Shown piece after piece: positions 1-10,003 of a stretch of DNA of 64,000 bases. The stretch is from Gyromitra esculenta (Eukaryota; Ascomycota; Pezizomycetes; Pezizales; Discinaceae): the NCBI GenBank assembly GCA_038503075.1, contig JBCAML010000021.1:620001-684000 (forward strand). The letters run 5' to 3'. The notes beneath the pieces were generated by a model. It saw only the letters and a list, made by a program, of their open reading frames with translations, was not told the origin of the DNA and ran no database searches. Every line of letters begins with the position of its first letter. Position 1 is the first letter of the stretch. The position numbers and the translations under genes were made by a program.

Positions 1-1966
1 GACCTGTACGTCCAATTGGACCATGCAGAGCGCAGGAACGGTTTTTGAGCTGACGGCGGACCTACCGACCATCAAACCCCAGACAAGGCTCCTTTGCGAC
101 ATGTCCGTCCTGCTGGGTAAGGCTTTCATTCGCCGCAATGACGACTGCTCTCCAAATTTCCGTACCTTAGACCTGGAGCCAGCGGAATATTGTTCAAACC
201 ACAGTCGATGCTCCTGCTGCTCCTGCCGACTACTCCTTTTCGCCTCGAGTCATGATCCGAGGCTGCGATGCCTGCTATCATCGACCCACTCGTGCTGCTG
301 TGCTTCACCGTGTGTTGTATGATAGGAATGTCATTCCAGATTATTTGCGAGCCGAATTGAATCGGTCGTCGCGCACTTGGACGGGGCAACCGCGCTATCC
401 CTTTTTGGCGGTGATGTTGTGCAGGGATCCATCAACTCCTAGCTCTCCTAGCCCAATCATTGCCATCTCACGTTCTCCAAACAAAGTGGCACATCAAACA
501 AAAAAACACATCCAACGAATCCTATCGCGGTATCGCCACGCGAGGCGACGCTTACCAGCTGAAAGGCCCCAAGCGGTGAGAGTGCAAGGATATCATCTCC
601 TCAGTTTTGCACGGAAGTCTGAAAAAATAATAATTAATGGTAATATGATTTCAGCCTAGACGCAGTCCATCCCAAGCCATAAACAGATCCAATAGAGAGG
701 AGACGACGAGCGAAATCTACAGGCTAGTGAGACGAAATTGATGGGCGTTCCGGGGGAACGTCGTCGTCGTCGGGAACGAAATGGCAGGAACACTACATCC
801 ATCGTTTTCACAAGGTACGTACATTCTCTGATCGTTCCCCGTAATAACCGTAAGTACCACCACCAATACGATCTCGCCGATATCTTGCCCCTCTCCTCAG
901 TCCCCACCCCTTTTCTCCGCTATTCCAAGTTTCCCGAGGTACGGCAGTGCTGAAAATTGCATGCTGCTCGCAGCCATACGCAGGAACCAGATATGGAACT
1001 AATCTGGAGCTGCAAGGTACCCTTCGCCCGAGCGACGGAATAAGAAAAAACAGTCCCAATAGCAGGCTGTGGGTGAAGAAGGCAATCTAGCATCCATCCA
1101 CCCATCCCTCTTTTGAGGGTGGTGGTGGTGGTGAGGGGAAGGGAAGAGACACGGAAAATCTGCATAGGGAGGAATATGTCCGCTCGCCTTGGGTAGCTCG
1201 CCGCCACCTCCAGCGTAACGGCTCTCGCGGCCGTGCCTGCCTGTCCGTCTTTTGGAAACGCTTTCAAGCAGTATCCAATGGACGGATATCCCATCTTCAC
1301 ATGCGACATGAAGGGGAGGGGGTTTGAGGAAAGTGGGGATGGATGATCCAGCCTTTACTCCGGGTTTTCCTTGGTCTCAGTGTGAGAGATCACCTCGGAG
1401 CTCATATTTTTAATTTATTGGAATTTGTTCCAAGGGAATTTCTTTCTTTCTTTCTTTCGTTAACTTTATTGTTTTATTTAACTTTTAATTCCTATTATCT
1501 CACTTATTTGGGTATAGCAACTACTGTCTGTGGGCAAGTCCGAGAATTGGGGGTCCGCCCACACTCGCACAAAAAGGATTTGCAGGACTGCGAGGGGACG
1601 GTTTTGTATGGCACCAAAAAAAAGACAGAGAGACTCCGGGGGGGAGGTAATCAAAGAGGGGTTCTGCTTGGAGCGTATGGTAGGGTCGGAACATGGATTT
1701 GCCCAACTGGCACTACCGAAAAGCAGGCGTCGACGATGAGGAAGGGAAGAGTCAAGAAGTGTAAGTGAACACAAGCTGGGAGCTACCGCTGGTCCATCCA
1801 CACATGCCTGATATCCATCCACGCTCCGTCCACTCAGCTCCGCCAACCGCCCTCCATCAAGACACATTAACAGCACCCTGCTCCGGGCATCCCAGCCTCT
1901 TGATGGCCCGTGAGCTTCAACACATCCATCCTCGAGACGAGACGGTTCCGGCTCTGGTTCTTCATT
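1..1966. other. Intergenic, no supported gene
   Basis: Only short, overlapping open frames in several phases are present, none with a recognisable domain or a convincing splice pattern. A short (GGT)n run lies near 1122-1135 and a TTTC run near 1440-1460. The right part is presumably upstream promoter DNA of the gene that starts at 2369. Confidence 0.5.
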
Positions 1967-1972
1967 TATAAA
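1967..1972 (+). promoter_or_regulatory. TATA box of the gene at 2369
   Basis: TATAAA lies directly before a long pyrimidine-rich tract and about 400 bases before the ATG at 2369. TATA followed by a CT-rich stretch is a common arrangement in strongly expressed filamentous-fungal promoters. Assignment to this gene is inferred from position. Confidence 0.5.
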
Positions 1973-1975
1973 GCA

Positions 1976-2300
1976 TCCTCCCACTCTCTTCCGCACCCCC
2001 CTTCCCTTCTCGGCTCCTTTCACTCCCTCCCCCCGCCCCTCTCTACTTCGTCATCAGTCCCGGTATTCTGTCTACGTTCTTTGTTGCTTGCTCTATTGTC
2101 TTTCTTTAGTACTAGCTGCCGCTTCCTCCACTTGCTTTTCCCTCCTCCCCCTCCCTCCCCTCCTCTACTTCACTTGCCTCTTCTTCCCCTCTCACCACCC
2201 CTCCACTCTTCTTCTCCTTCTTTATCCTCTCCATCCCCCCCACTCTACTCTTACTTTATCCTCTTCCTCTCTTCTCTCTCCCCACCTCTTCCTCAGTCTA
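1976..2300 (+). promoter_or_regulatory. Pyrimidine-rich (CT) leader or promoter tract
   Basis: About 320 bases are overwhelmingly C and T, with few purines, between the TATA box and the ATG at 2369. Such tracts mark transcription starts or 5' leaders of fungal genes. The open frames inside it are low-complexity shadows (Ser/Leu/Pro) and are not called as genes. Confidence 0.55.
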
Positions 2301-2368
2301 CTGTTATCGCCACTCTCTATTACACACCACGACCAGCAACCCTATACTAGTCGTTCTTTCATATATAT

Positions 2369-3427
2369 ATGTCGAGAATGCCTGCCCTTCTACTGCCAGA
2401 CACTGCTGCGCCCTTTGCACCTCGCTCCCCTCCAACTGTCGTATTAAATACTACTGTCGATCCATGGTTGACCGCCACCCTGAAACGAATTAATCGTATC
2501 AAGCGTCCTCTGAACAGTGTCCCTCAGCACATGAAATGTTTAACTGAAACTCTATCTCAAGTCTCGGCGATCTGGAATCTCTGCAGTCTCATGGTAGCAC
2601 GTGCGCCCGAAGCTGATCTCGAAAGACATGATCACCCTCTTTTGGACGCTCTCTTTCGGTACCAACTCATTCACATTCAGGCCTATGTCGTCCACATCGA
2701 TTTGGTTTTGTCAAACGAGATTGCCTTCAAGCTCTCAACAGAGACAATAAAAGATCTTATCGAGTATCACCAAGATATCTACCTTGTGGATCAAGCGGCA
2801 ACTACCTGGCACTGGACCGAAAAAGATATCCAGATGAAGAAATTGCATGAGGAATTTGTTCAGACGGTCAACAGGTTTGTGTATCGCACAGATGCAGTTG
2901 CGTTGGAAGGCATGGAGGATGACGGTGCTGGCGAATTACTCTGCGGGCGGAGTGATGATGTAAGAAGCCTCGTGATGGGCTTCTTCCTACCCTTGTTGCC
3001 GCCTCCACCCAGAATCGTGGACGTTGTGCGTGCCCCTCCTCCTTTGTTACCCAGCTCGCCTGGTACAACGAATTGGTGGTCGCCAACCCCACCTGCTCCG
3101 CCGCCATCATTGCCACCTCCCCCTCCAGTTGAGGCTTGGAGAATACTCCCCTCGAGCCCCGATACGGACAGTCCATCCACTTCAAATTCGGGTTCTTATC
3201 CGTCGATTTGGAGCTCTATGGGTACATGTATGTCGGATATGTCCAACATGGGCTCGCATACGCAGCATCAGCAACAGCAGCAGCAGCAATATTCTCAGCC
3301 GCCTTCACACCAACTTCCGTTGGCTCAGCTTCCGCTTCCGAGCTTGTTGGCCCAACAATGCAGCACTGGCAGTGGTTTTGGTGGTTTCGGCTGGGATAGG
3401 TACCAAGAATATGCAACAACCATGTGA
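2369..3427 (+). CDS. Unrecognised protein with Pro-rich and poly-Gln C-terminal half
   Basis: This is an uninterrupted 352-residue frame, clearly the best on either strand here. Residues about 25-180 look like a folded, mostly helical domain rich in Leu, His and Ile, with no motif I recognise. From about residue 205 the protein is low complexity: proline runs (PPPPP), Ser/Thr/Pro-rich linkers, a run of seven glutamines near residue 300 and a Gly/Phe-rich end. This shape is common in fungal regulatory or scaffold proteins, but no function can be named. The ATG at 2369 is the first in frame; another ATG lies three codons on. There are no membrane segments or signal peptide. A TATA box and a long CT tract precede it, suggesting an expressed gene. 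TACATGTA occurs inside the coding sequence at 3223. Confidence 0.7.
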   Translation: MSRMPALLLPDTAAPFAPRSPPTVVLNTTVDPWLTATLKRINRIKRPLNSVPQHMKCLTETLSQVSAIWNLCSLMVARAPEADLERHDHPLLDALFRYQLIHIQAYVVHIDLVLSNEIAFKLSTETIKDLIEYHQDIYLVDQAATTWHWTEKDIQMKKLHEEFVQTVNRFVYRTDAVALEGMEDDGAGELLCGRSDDVRSLVMGFFLPLLPPPPRIVDVVRAPPPLLPSSPGTTNWWSPTPPAPPPSLPPPPPVEAWRILPSSPDTDSPSTSNSGSYPSIWSSMGTCMSDMSNMGSHTQHQQQQQQQYSQPPSHQLPLAQLPLPSLLAQQCSTGSGFGGFGWDRYQEYATTM

Positions 3428-6185
3428 CTGCCGGAAACGCTAGAGAGAGCTGGGGAAAGATCACCGGCGGAAGGCGATGTTTTTGAGGAAAGTTGGAGCT
3501 GGCATTCACGAGACCGAAAAGGAACGAGGAGATACAACGACGACGACGAGACATGACGAGGGCTATATCACCATTTTCTTCAAATTGTTTTATCAAATAT
3601 ACTGGGGTTTTGCGAGCGATAGCGCCGGAACCGAAACAATAACACCGAACTACGATACACACACTCTTCTCTCACAACACTGAACACTTGTACTATCACT
3701 GGGCGGTCAATTTGATTTTTTGTTTGGGCTTTTATTTTTGTTTCCATTTAGCGATCGGTTGGGCGGGCGGTCGGCGGTCAAGCGTTGTCTTTTTTTTCCC
3801 TTTGTACACTGTTTTGTTTAGCGTTGCGTGCTTTTTTTTTTTTTGATTTATTAGCAAGCGTTGCTTTTTTTTGGTTTGATTAATGCTTTTTTCATTACAG
3901 TCATCGTGGGTGGTTTGCAATCTGAAATTTTATTAAGACGGTCGCAGCAATGCAGGAAAACAAAAAAAAAGAAAGGAGAATATAGGACAAACCCAATTAC
4001 AGGTGAATTGGGTTTTTTGTATCTTTTGTATTTCTCTTTCTCCTTTGTAGTTTACTTAATCATTCCTCCATTGGAATCGATCAGCTGTTTTTCGCTATTT
4101 AGTACTTCTCTGGAAACTTTCCCCTCATTAACTTTCTTCGCTTTGTCTATCAAATTGTGGATTTTTTTCCTTTTTTTCCTCTTTCTTCTCTCTTCTTCTC
4201 TTTCTTCTTTCTTTCTAGGGAAGGCAATAGGGTGGCAAGCAATCTGGATCACGGAGGGCACAGAGGGGCATAGCGTGGATTTCTGTGGATTTTTTTATTT
4301 TTTATTTGTGGATTTCGTTTTCATTGGGATATATATCAGGATATGATCTTTTTCTTTCTTCACTTCTTACTCTCGCTTTTGCACATATTAGCCCTTTTTT
4401 TATTATTTATTTTTACAAGCAAGCGAGGATTTTTATTTTTTTAGTGTTGCTTTTTATTTTATTTTTCGTTCGATTTCGATTTTATTTTTTCTCTTCTATT
4501 ATCACCGATTATTATATCGCTGAATGAGGTCTGCACATACAAATGCCGTTTTTTTTTGTAGACGGCGGGGTAGGAGAGGAGATCTCGATCTACGAGGGGG
4601 AGCATGGGAACAACTAGGAGAACGAGGTGAAACTGGTTTTCTTTACTCTTTTCGGGGGGACTTTCCAGTTCTTGTTTCTTTCGTCTTGCTTCCCCCTCTC
4701 TTTCATTCTCTTTTTTCCCATCTTTTCTGACCGTCAAGGCAAGAGCGGCGAGATTTGTATATCTTTGTATGTATCTAACCAATATGGCTCTCTGTTTATC
4801 TTTCTCTCACGAATGTCCTCATCGCATGGGGGCGGAAGTGGAGGGAAGGGCATAGAGAGACCAGGCCTTAATGCAATGTAAATTCGAGGTTCGCGCATGA
4901 TTAATAGCTATCTTTGCCCGCTGGACTGTCCATCCTGTCTTGTTATCTCTAGAATGTGCATATACCGTAACTGATCACCACATGACCTGATTTACGGGCT
5001 TTGTCTTGGTATTTTATTTTTTGCTGAGGGGTGCTCGATGCTCTTTATGGGTTAGGCAGAAGTTGGGCGTGTTTCTGGTCCTGGGGGGTTTCTGGGTACG
5101 GCCTTTTCGATCGTTCTATTTTACGGGTTTCGGGACAACTCGTGACCAGATCGCCAAATATGAGCCTTTCAGAGTAGGTCTGCTTTCCTCCTTCTCCTCC
5201 TCCTACATGCTTCCCTCTTGGCTGCGGTGGGTTCGTATGGTTCGATTACCAACGTTTTTCCCCCGTCAACATTTTATTGTTTTTATCTTATTTCAGAGCT
5301 TCCATAGATGAGGAGCTCATAATCGATTTCACCGTCGGAGTCTTTTTTTATTTTTTTTATTTTTTTTGGGCTTTCCACTGTGTTGAAAACGTTCAGTCTG
5401 GGCAAGCTACATGAAGTTTTTCCCAGGATCATGGGGGTTTCGCCGTGCATTGAGATCATGGATTATGACTCGTAGACATTTGGCAAAAACCACAGAACCC
5501 CGGTACTTGATCAACATCAACAACGATGTTCGCTTCGGATGAAACCCGCAGAGAGATAGCTTTTTCCATGCTGGGCGATTGGCATATGTTCCGAAACCCC
5601 ACAATCGCCGCGGGGAGGGGGGTGTTTTTTTCTGATAAACATGCTAGGGACAGGCCCAGCCACCAAAAATACAACATCGAAAGATCAGACTTGAGAGGAT
5701 CCGGAAACTTAAGGCAAGGTAAAGAAAAAAGGCTGAGGTGATCGTCTATCTTGCTTTTGTTCTTGACGTGACGGACCGCGTGCTGACTGGTGCGGAGGCT
5801 AAATAGACGGTTAATGTACGTATCGTTGTTATGGGACTTGTGGAGTACATGCTGATTTGATATATTCTATTGGATTAGAATTTGCTCCCTCTTGACAGGG
5901 CTAGCACCCGATAACAACCCCCTAGAGCCATTCAGAAAGCACTATACACAAATAAATACAGAAGGCCAGGAGACGATTCACTCCACGTGCAACATCCGCC
6001 CTAATTGTTACATGCCCATGTATATTTTGCAACACAATACAAAAATAAACAAAAAGAAGGGTGGGGAAAAAATAAATAAAATTACTGCAGATAAACGACG
6101 AGGTCGGGGAGTAAACCTCACGCATATGTATGTATGTGCTCCCTCCCCTCCCCTCCCCCAGAAAGCACACGATAAAAGAAAACGG
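3428..6185. other. Intergenic, T-rich, no supported gene
   Basis: The first kilobase holds long T runs and TTTC/TTTA low-complexity DNA (about 3710-4540), probably the 3' region of the gene ending at 3427. Open frames here are Phe/Leu-rich products of T-runs or Lys/Arg-rich on the other strand and are not credible. From 4560 to 6185 no frame longer than about 115 codons is seen and no domain is recognisable. Confidence 0.5.
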
Positions 6186-7294
6186 TCAGTTCCATCCAAT
6201 AACGCCTTCTCCAAGAAGCATGTTCTCGGACTCTGATCCCCCATCTACCACCACAGATATCACCCTTCCAATGATTCCCTCCTCTCCAACTCCGAGATCA
6301 AGTCGTCGGTCCAGTATCACCGATCCGGCGGTATCCTCCGCTGACAAACTACTGCTGGAGATCGGGAGTAGGTTGACACTATGAAGTATTCGGCCTGCTG
6401 ATGCAAGACTCGAAGACAGATCCCCGAACTGACTGTTATCAAAAAGAGCTAGGTCAGGCAAATTTTTTTTTTTTGTTTTAACCCACATTGCATAACAATG
6501 CATCCGTGCGAAATTGTTCAGGTTCCGGTGTTAACCGGCAACTGGTGATGAGACCCGGAGGAAAGAGGAACATCGACGTGTAAACAAGATGAACGGTGAC
6601 TTACTGGATACGAAGCTTGCAGGGTTGCGGGTGCTCTAGTCTGTAGGAGACAGTCGTAGGGTCCGAGTGTCCGGCCCCGTTCTGGAACTGGAGAAGGCAA
6701 CTGAAGGAATTCACACCTCTGGTTGGATGGATTCGAGCAACTTTACGGAAAGAGGAAAAAAAATAAAAAAAATATTAGCAAAAAAATAATCCCCAGTTTA
6801 ATTGACAAGGTGTGTGTGTGTGAATTATTTTGTGTATATGTATAAAAGTCACCTCTTACCTGAACCACCGTACGATGTTCTAGTCGAGTGACCCTGACAC
6901 ATTTGTTTCCTTTTTTTTTTCTTTTCGCAGGTTTTGATATTCGGCTCAAGTTGATTCGTCAGGACTAGTGACGTAAGGATTCTAGTTGAAGTGTCGTCTG
7001 GTTTTCAATCGGTGATACGCTGGTTGTTGCTGCTGCTGCGTAGACTTTGGATACGCAAACCTTCATGGGGGAAACCAGAAGTATTTGATATTTTGAAGTC
7101 ACGGGCTTTTTAAGGAAGTCGTTTTGAAAGGTATGTACCTCTATGGATATTTTTTTGGGTAATAAAATATCCATAGGGGTGCGCGCGTTTGATTGAGCAA
7201 GTTTGAGGACCTTGGTGGACGCGTCGAAATACCGACCCTCGCCAACATGAATAATATAGCTGGTTTCACGTGGGGTGAGTGTTTCGACGGCCAT
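6186..7294 (-). CDS. Unrecognised protein, probable four-exon gene
   Basis: Four pieces join in one consistent phase on the minus strand. Exon A starts at ATG 7294 and ends at one of several phase-0 donors (7139, 7061 or 7019). Exon B is 6893-6860 (acceptor TCAG, donor GTAAGA). Exon C is 6740-6605 (donor GTAAGT). Exon D is 6432-6186 (acceptor AACAG, TGA stop). B ends in phase 1 and C in phase 2, and D is open only in the matching frame, so the joins check each other. The product would be roughly 190-230 residues. Exon C contains LLQFQNGAGHSDPTTVSYRL, and exon D is rich in Leu, Ser and Gly/Val (GRVISVVVDGGSE). I recognise no family. No signal peptide or membrane segment is evident. It is transcribed in the same direction as the dehydrogenase upstream. 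The end of exon A and the true start are the weak points. Confidence 0.55.
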
Positions 7295-8129
7295 ATACTC
7301 AGGCGAGGTTGTTTTGGGGATCTACGCTTCAAACCGCGTGTGGCCTCAGTGCAGCGAAGTTGACTTATCTGGGTGTCAAGGACAGAGCTATGAAGTTTCT
7401 GGAAACGAGGAGGGGGGAAGGGCGTCTCGAGTCTGTAAGGCGAGCGACTGAGGCAACGATGCATGTAATATTAGTACTTTGCAAAATTAGCTTTGCTGCC
7501 TTACGGTAAAGATGCAAGAAGAGTAAGAATGGCAGCACAGAGGAAAGAGAGCCGGGGTTGTGTATCAGCTCTTAACTAAATATACATATAATTAACTCTC
7601 TGCCGTGACAGTTTGCGCTAGTAGGTGTAAGCTTAATGTCGCAATCTGCCTCACAACTCACTCTCGCTCTTGAGGCAATTTGGTGAGATAGCCAAACCCT
7701 AGCCCTGGCATGTGGATTCTCTCTAGTCCCACGGACCACCGTCGCAACAACGTGATTCTCATCGTCGGAGTGCGCGAGACAGGCCGCAGACATGTCTCAA
7801 TGCTTGAGACATATGTATAAGACCGCCTCATATAGTGTTGCCGGAAATCGCAAATCAGATCAGCAGTGCTAAATTATAACGCTCCGATCACTCGAAGGTG
7901 GCCGAATCTTATATTTGGCTAAGGTTTATATAATCTCGGTATCAATTCACGCTCGCATGAGAATTCTCAGTCACACTTCGTTTACTATGCATAGCTCTCG
8001 TAGCCTTTTCTTGAGGCAAAACAGACATGACAATTAAGCATTGAGAGGAGCTTGTATCCATGTCTGAGCTATATACCTCTCTATCCCTCCAAGTCCCGCA
8101 AACCACTGGGCTTCGTCTCCTAGAGTGGC
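7295..8129. other. Intergenic between two minus-strand genes
   Basis: This 835-base stretch contains the 3' flank of the dehydrogenase and the probable promoter of the gene starting at 7294. Short minus-strand frames at about 7141-7464 and 7572-7793 have no recognisable content. No repeat was seen. Confidence 0.45.
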
Positions 8130-9811
8130 CTAAACCCGAAAAATGACCTTCTGTACCCGCACCCTATTGAAGATATCATACCCTTCTTCCGCCTCGGCCA
8201 GAGGCATTATCTTGTCTGCCATGAATCTATAATATGGTAATAGTTTATTAGTCCCACTCATAGTTCATATTGGAGAAGAAAACTTACCCTAATAAGTGAG
8301 ACTTCTTCTTCAAAAGTTCCAAGGCCTCTGGGAACACCGCTCTAACTGGACACCTTCCGAACTGGATCCGAATGTTCTTGTTATATGCATCGGCTCCCGA
8401 GAACGGGATCTACATATTCAATTTAACAGTTGCCGTTAGCCTTCGCAGCAATGGCTCCGCTATCGCTCCGATATGCTTTTCTGTATAGAGTCTTATCACC
8501 TCTGCATTATGAACCCCAACGCTACTAATGATCCCCCAGGGTCTGATAACGTCATACGCCATTTTCAACGCCGGACTATTTCCGACGACCTCCAACACCA
8601 CATCCGCTCCGCGCCCTTCGGTTGCATCTAAAATTCGTTGCTTCAGTGTTTCCTTATCGGTAACAAAGTTGAGCGGCTCTGCCCCAAGTGATTTTGCTAG
8701 CTCGAGACGAGAGGGGACTGAGTCAATCGCAAATATATGTTTCGGATTGAAGGAAGTTGCCGCAATGAGGGCACATAACCCGACAGGACCGCATCCGATT
8801 ACGACTGCTGTTGTTTGTGAACATTGGATAGGGGTGAGTTGTGAGAATGCATTTTTGGCGGCGAAGTATCCCCTGTGAGCGGTTTAATATGTGCTCTTTC
8901 TGGTCTCGCAGTCTTTGCTTGGGTAGATGGATATGCAATTGGGTGGGGGGTGAGGTTTACGTTGGAAACTGTAAGAATCAGGATAGTTAGTGGATATTAC
9001 TAGAAAATGCATCCAGGGTTCCTAGAAAAACTTGCTATATCTGCCATTAAAACCTGAAACATGCATTAGAGAGATTCATACAGACGTGACCAGTTTTACC
9101 GAGTGTACATACCACTGTCTCTTCTGGTATTTCTGGCGGTGTAAGGAAGAGTGTTCCATCCGCAAGAGGAACTCGTACCTTTTTAGTCAGCCCAACGTAA
9201 GGTATTCGTCATTCTCTCACCAGAACTAGAGACTCACGTATTCAGCCTGTCCACCGTCTAATTTACCGCATCCGAAGAGTAGTGACTTTTCACATCTCGA
9301 TGTCTGTCCGTTCTTACAGTAAAAGCAATTCAGACTACCCTCGATTTCCGCCTTAATACTAGAAGCTCGTTTGAACGGACCGAGATCCGTAGTTGCAACT
9401 TACCACGAGGCAGTGAATGGAGCAACGACTTTATCGCCCCGTTTGAAATCCTTCACACCAGCTCCAACTTTCGTGATTTCTCCTGTAAATTCATGACCCT
9501 GAGGGTTTGTTAGAAAACCTCCTACCCTCTTTCCATGCATCGAACTTGCCATGATAAAACCAGTCTCGCTGGCCTGATGTCCTCGAAATACATGCAATTC
9601 GCTATCTCGTCACATTTTCCCCAAGATGAGTAATCAATCATCCCGTCTACCAAAAAAAAAAGAACCGCGTTAGAACTGACCTTCCGCAGAGTGCCGTGTA
9701 TGAAACCTTGATAACCACATCAGTGGGATCCACAATTTCTGGAATTGGTCGATCTTCGACAGCAATTCTGTGTGGTCCTTTGAAAACAACTGCTTTCATA
9801 GTTTTTACCAT
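8130..9811 (-). CDS. Zinc-dependent alcohol dehydrogenase, GroES-like (MDR superfamily)
   Basis: A medium-chain dehydrogenase of 352 residues is encoded by ten exons: 9811-9681, 9601-9550, 9498-9404, 9334-9238, 9178-9113, 9053-9036, 8968-8961, 8872-8500, 8409-8288, 8226-8130. The joined length is divisible by three and gives one continuous family-like protein. The N-terminal catalytic fold has the catalytic-zinc sites CGSELH and GHEFTGE. The structural zinc loop has four cysteines spaced C-x2-C-x2-C-x7-C. The Rossmann fold has GCGPVG and an acidic residue after the second strand (FAIDS), which favours NAD(H). It should oxidise an alcohol or hydroxymethyl substrate; the closest remembered relatives are fungal formaldehyde- or alcohol-dehydrogenase-like proteins, but the substrate is unknown. 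Introns 2 and 6 begin with GC, and exon 7 is only 8 bases. The first ATG (9811) and one 12 bases on are both plausible starts. Confidence 0.9.
8961..8968 (-). other. 8-base microexon of the dehydrogenase
   Basis: TTTCCAAC is flanked by a GC-AG intron (8969-9035, with branch-like ACTAAC and acceptor TTACAG) and a GT-AG intron (8873-8960). It supplies Phe-Pro-Thr of the conserved stretch MADIFPTGYF; without it the frame is lost. Confidence 0.75.
9499..9549 (-). other. 51-base GC-AG intron, in-frame and stop-free
   Basis: This is intron 2 of the dehydrogenase: donor GCAAGT, branch-like TCTAAC, acceptor CCTCAG. Removing it joins GFIM to GHEFTGE, the expected family sequence. Because it is 51 bases with no stop, retention would add 17 residues just before the zinc-binding GHE. 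Confidence 0.75.
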
Positions 9812-9980
9812 CTTTTGTTTCGTTCCGTCTAAATATATCACAGTGATGTTTCAAGGTTGGGGGGAGGAAGACCAAGAGACGTTTCTTTTATACTCAATCC
9901 ACAGTGGCTGGAGCGAGGGAGGGGAACGCTATCGATAAAGCCAAGTTACTGGGAATTGTGGGGTAAAAGTCAACAGCCTC

Positions 9981-10002
9981 GGGAATCGGGAATCGGGAAT
10001 CG
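9981..10002. repeat. Three tandem GGGAATC heptamers upstream of the dehydrogenase
   Basis: GGGAATC is repeated three times head to tail, about 170-190 bases upstream of the dehydrogenase ATG at 9811. It could be an operator-like cluster for a transcription factor or a neutral minisatellite. Position is the only support for a regulatory role. Confidence 0.5.
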
Positions 10003-10003
10003 T

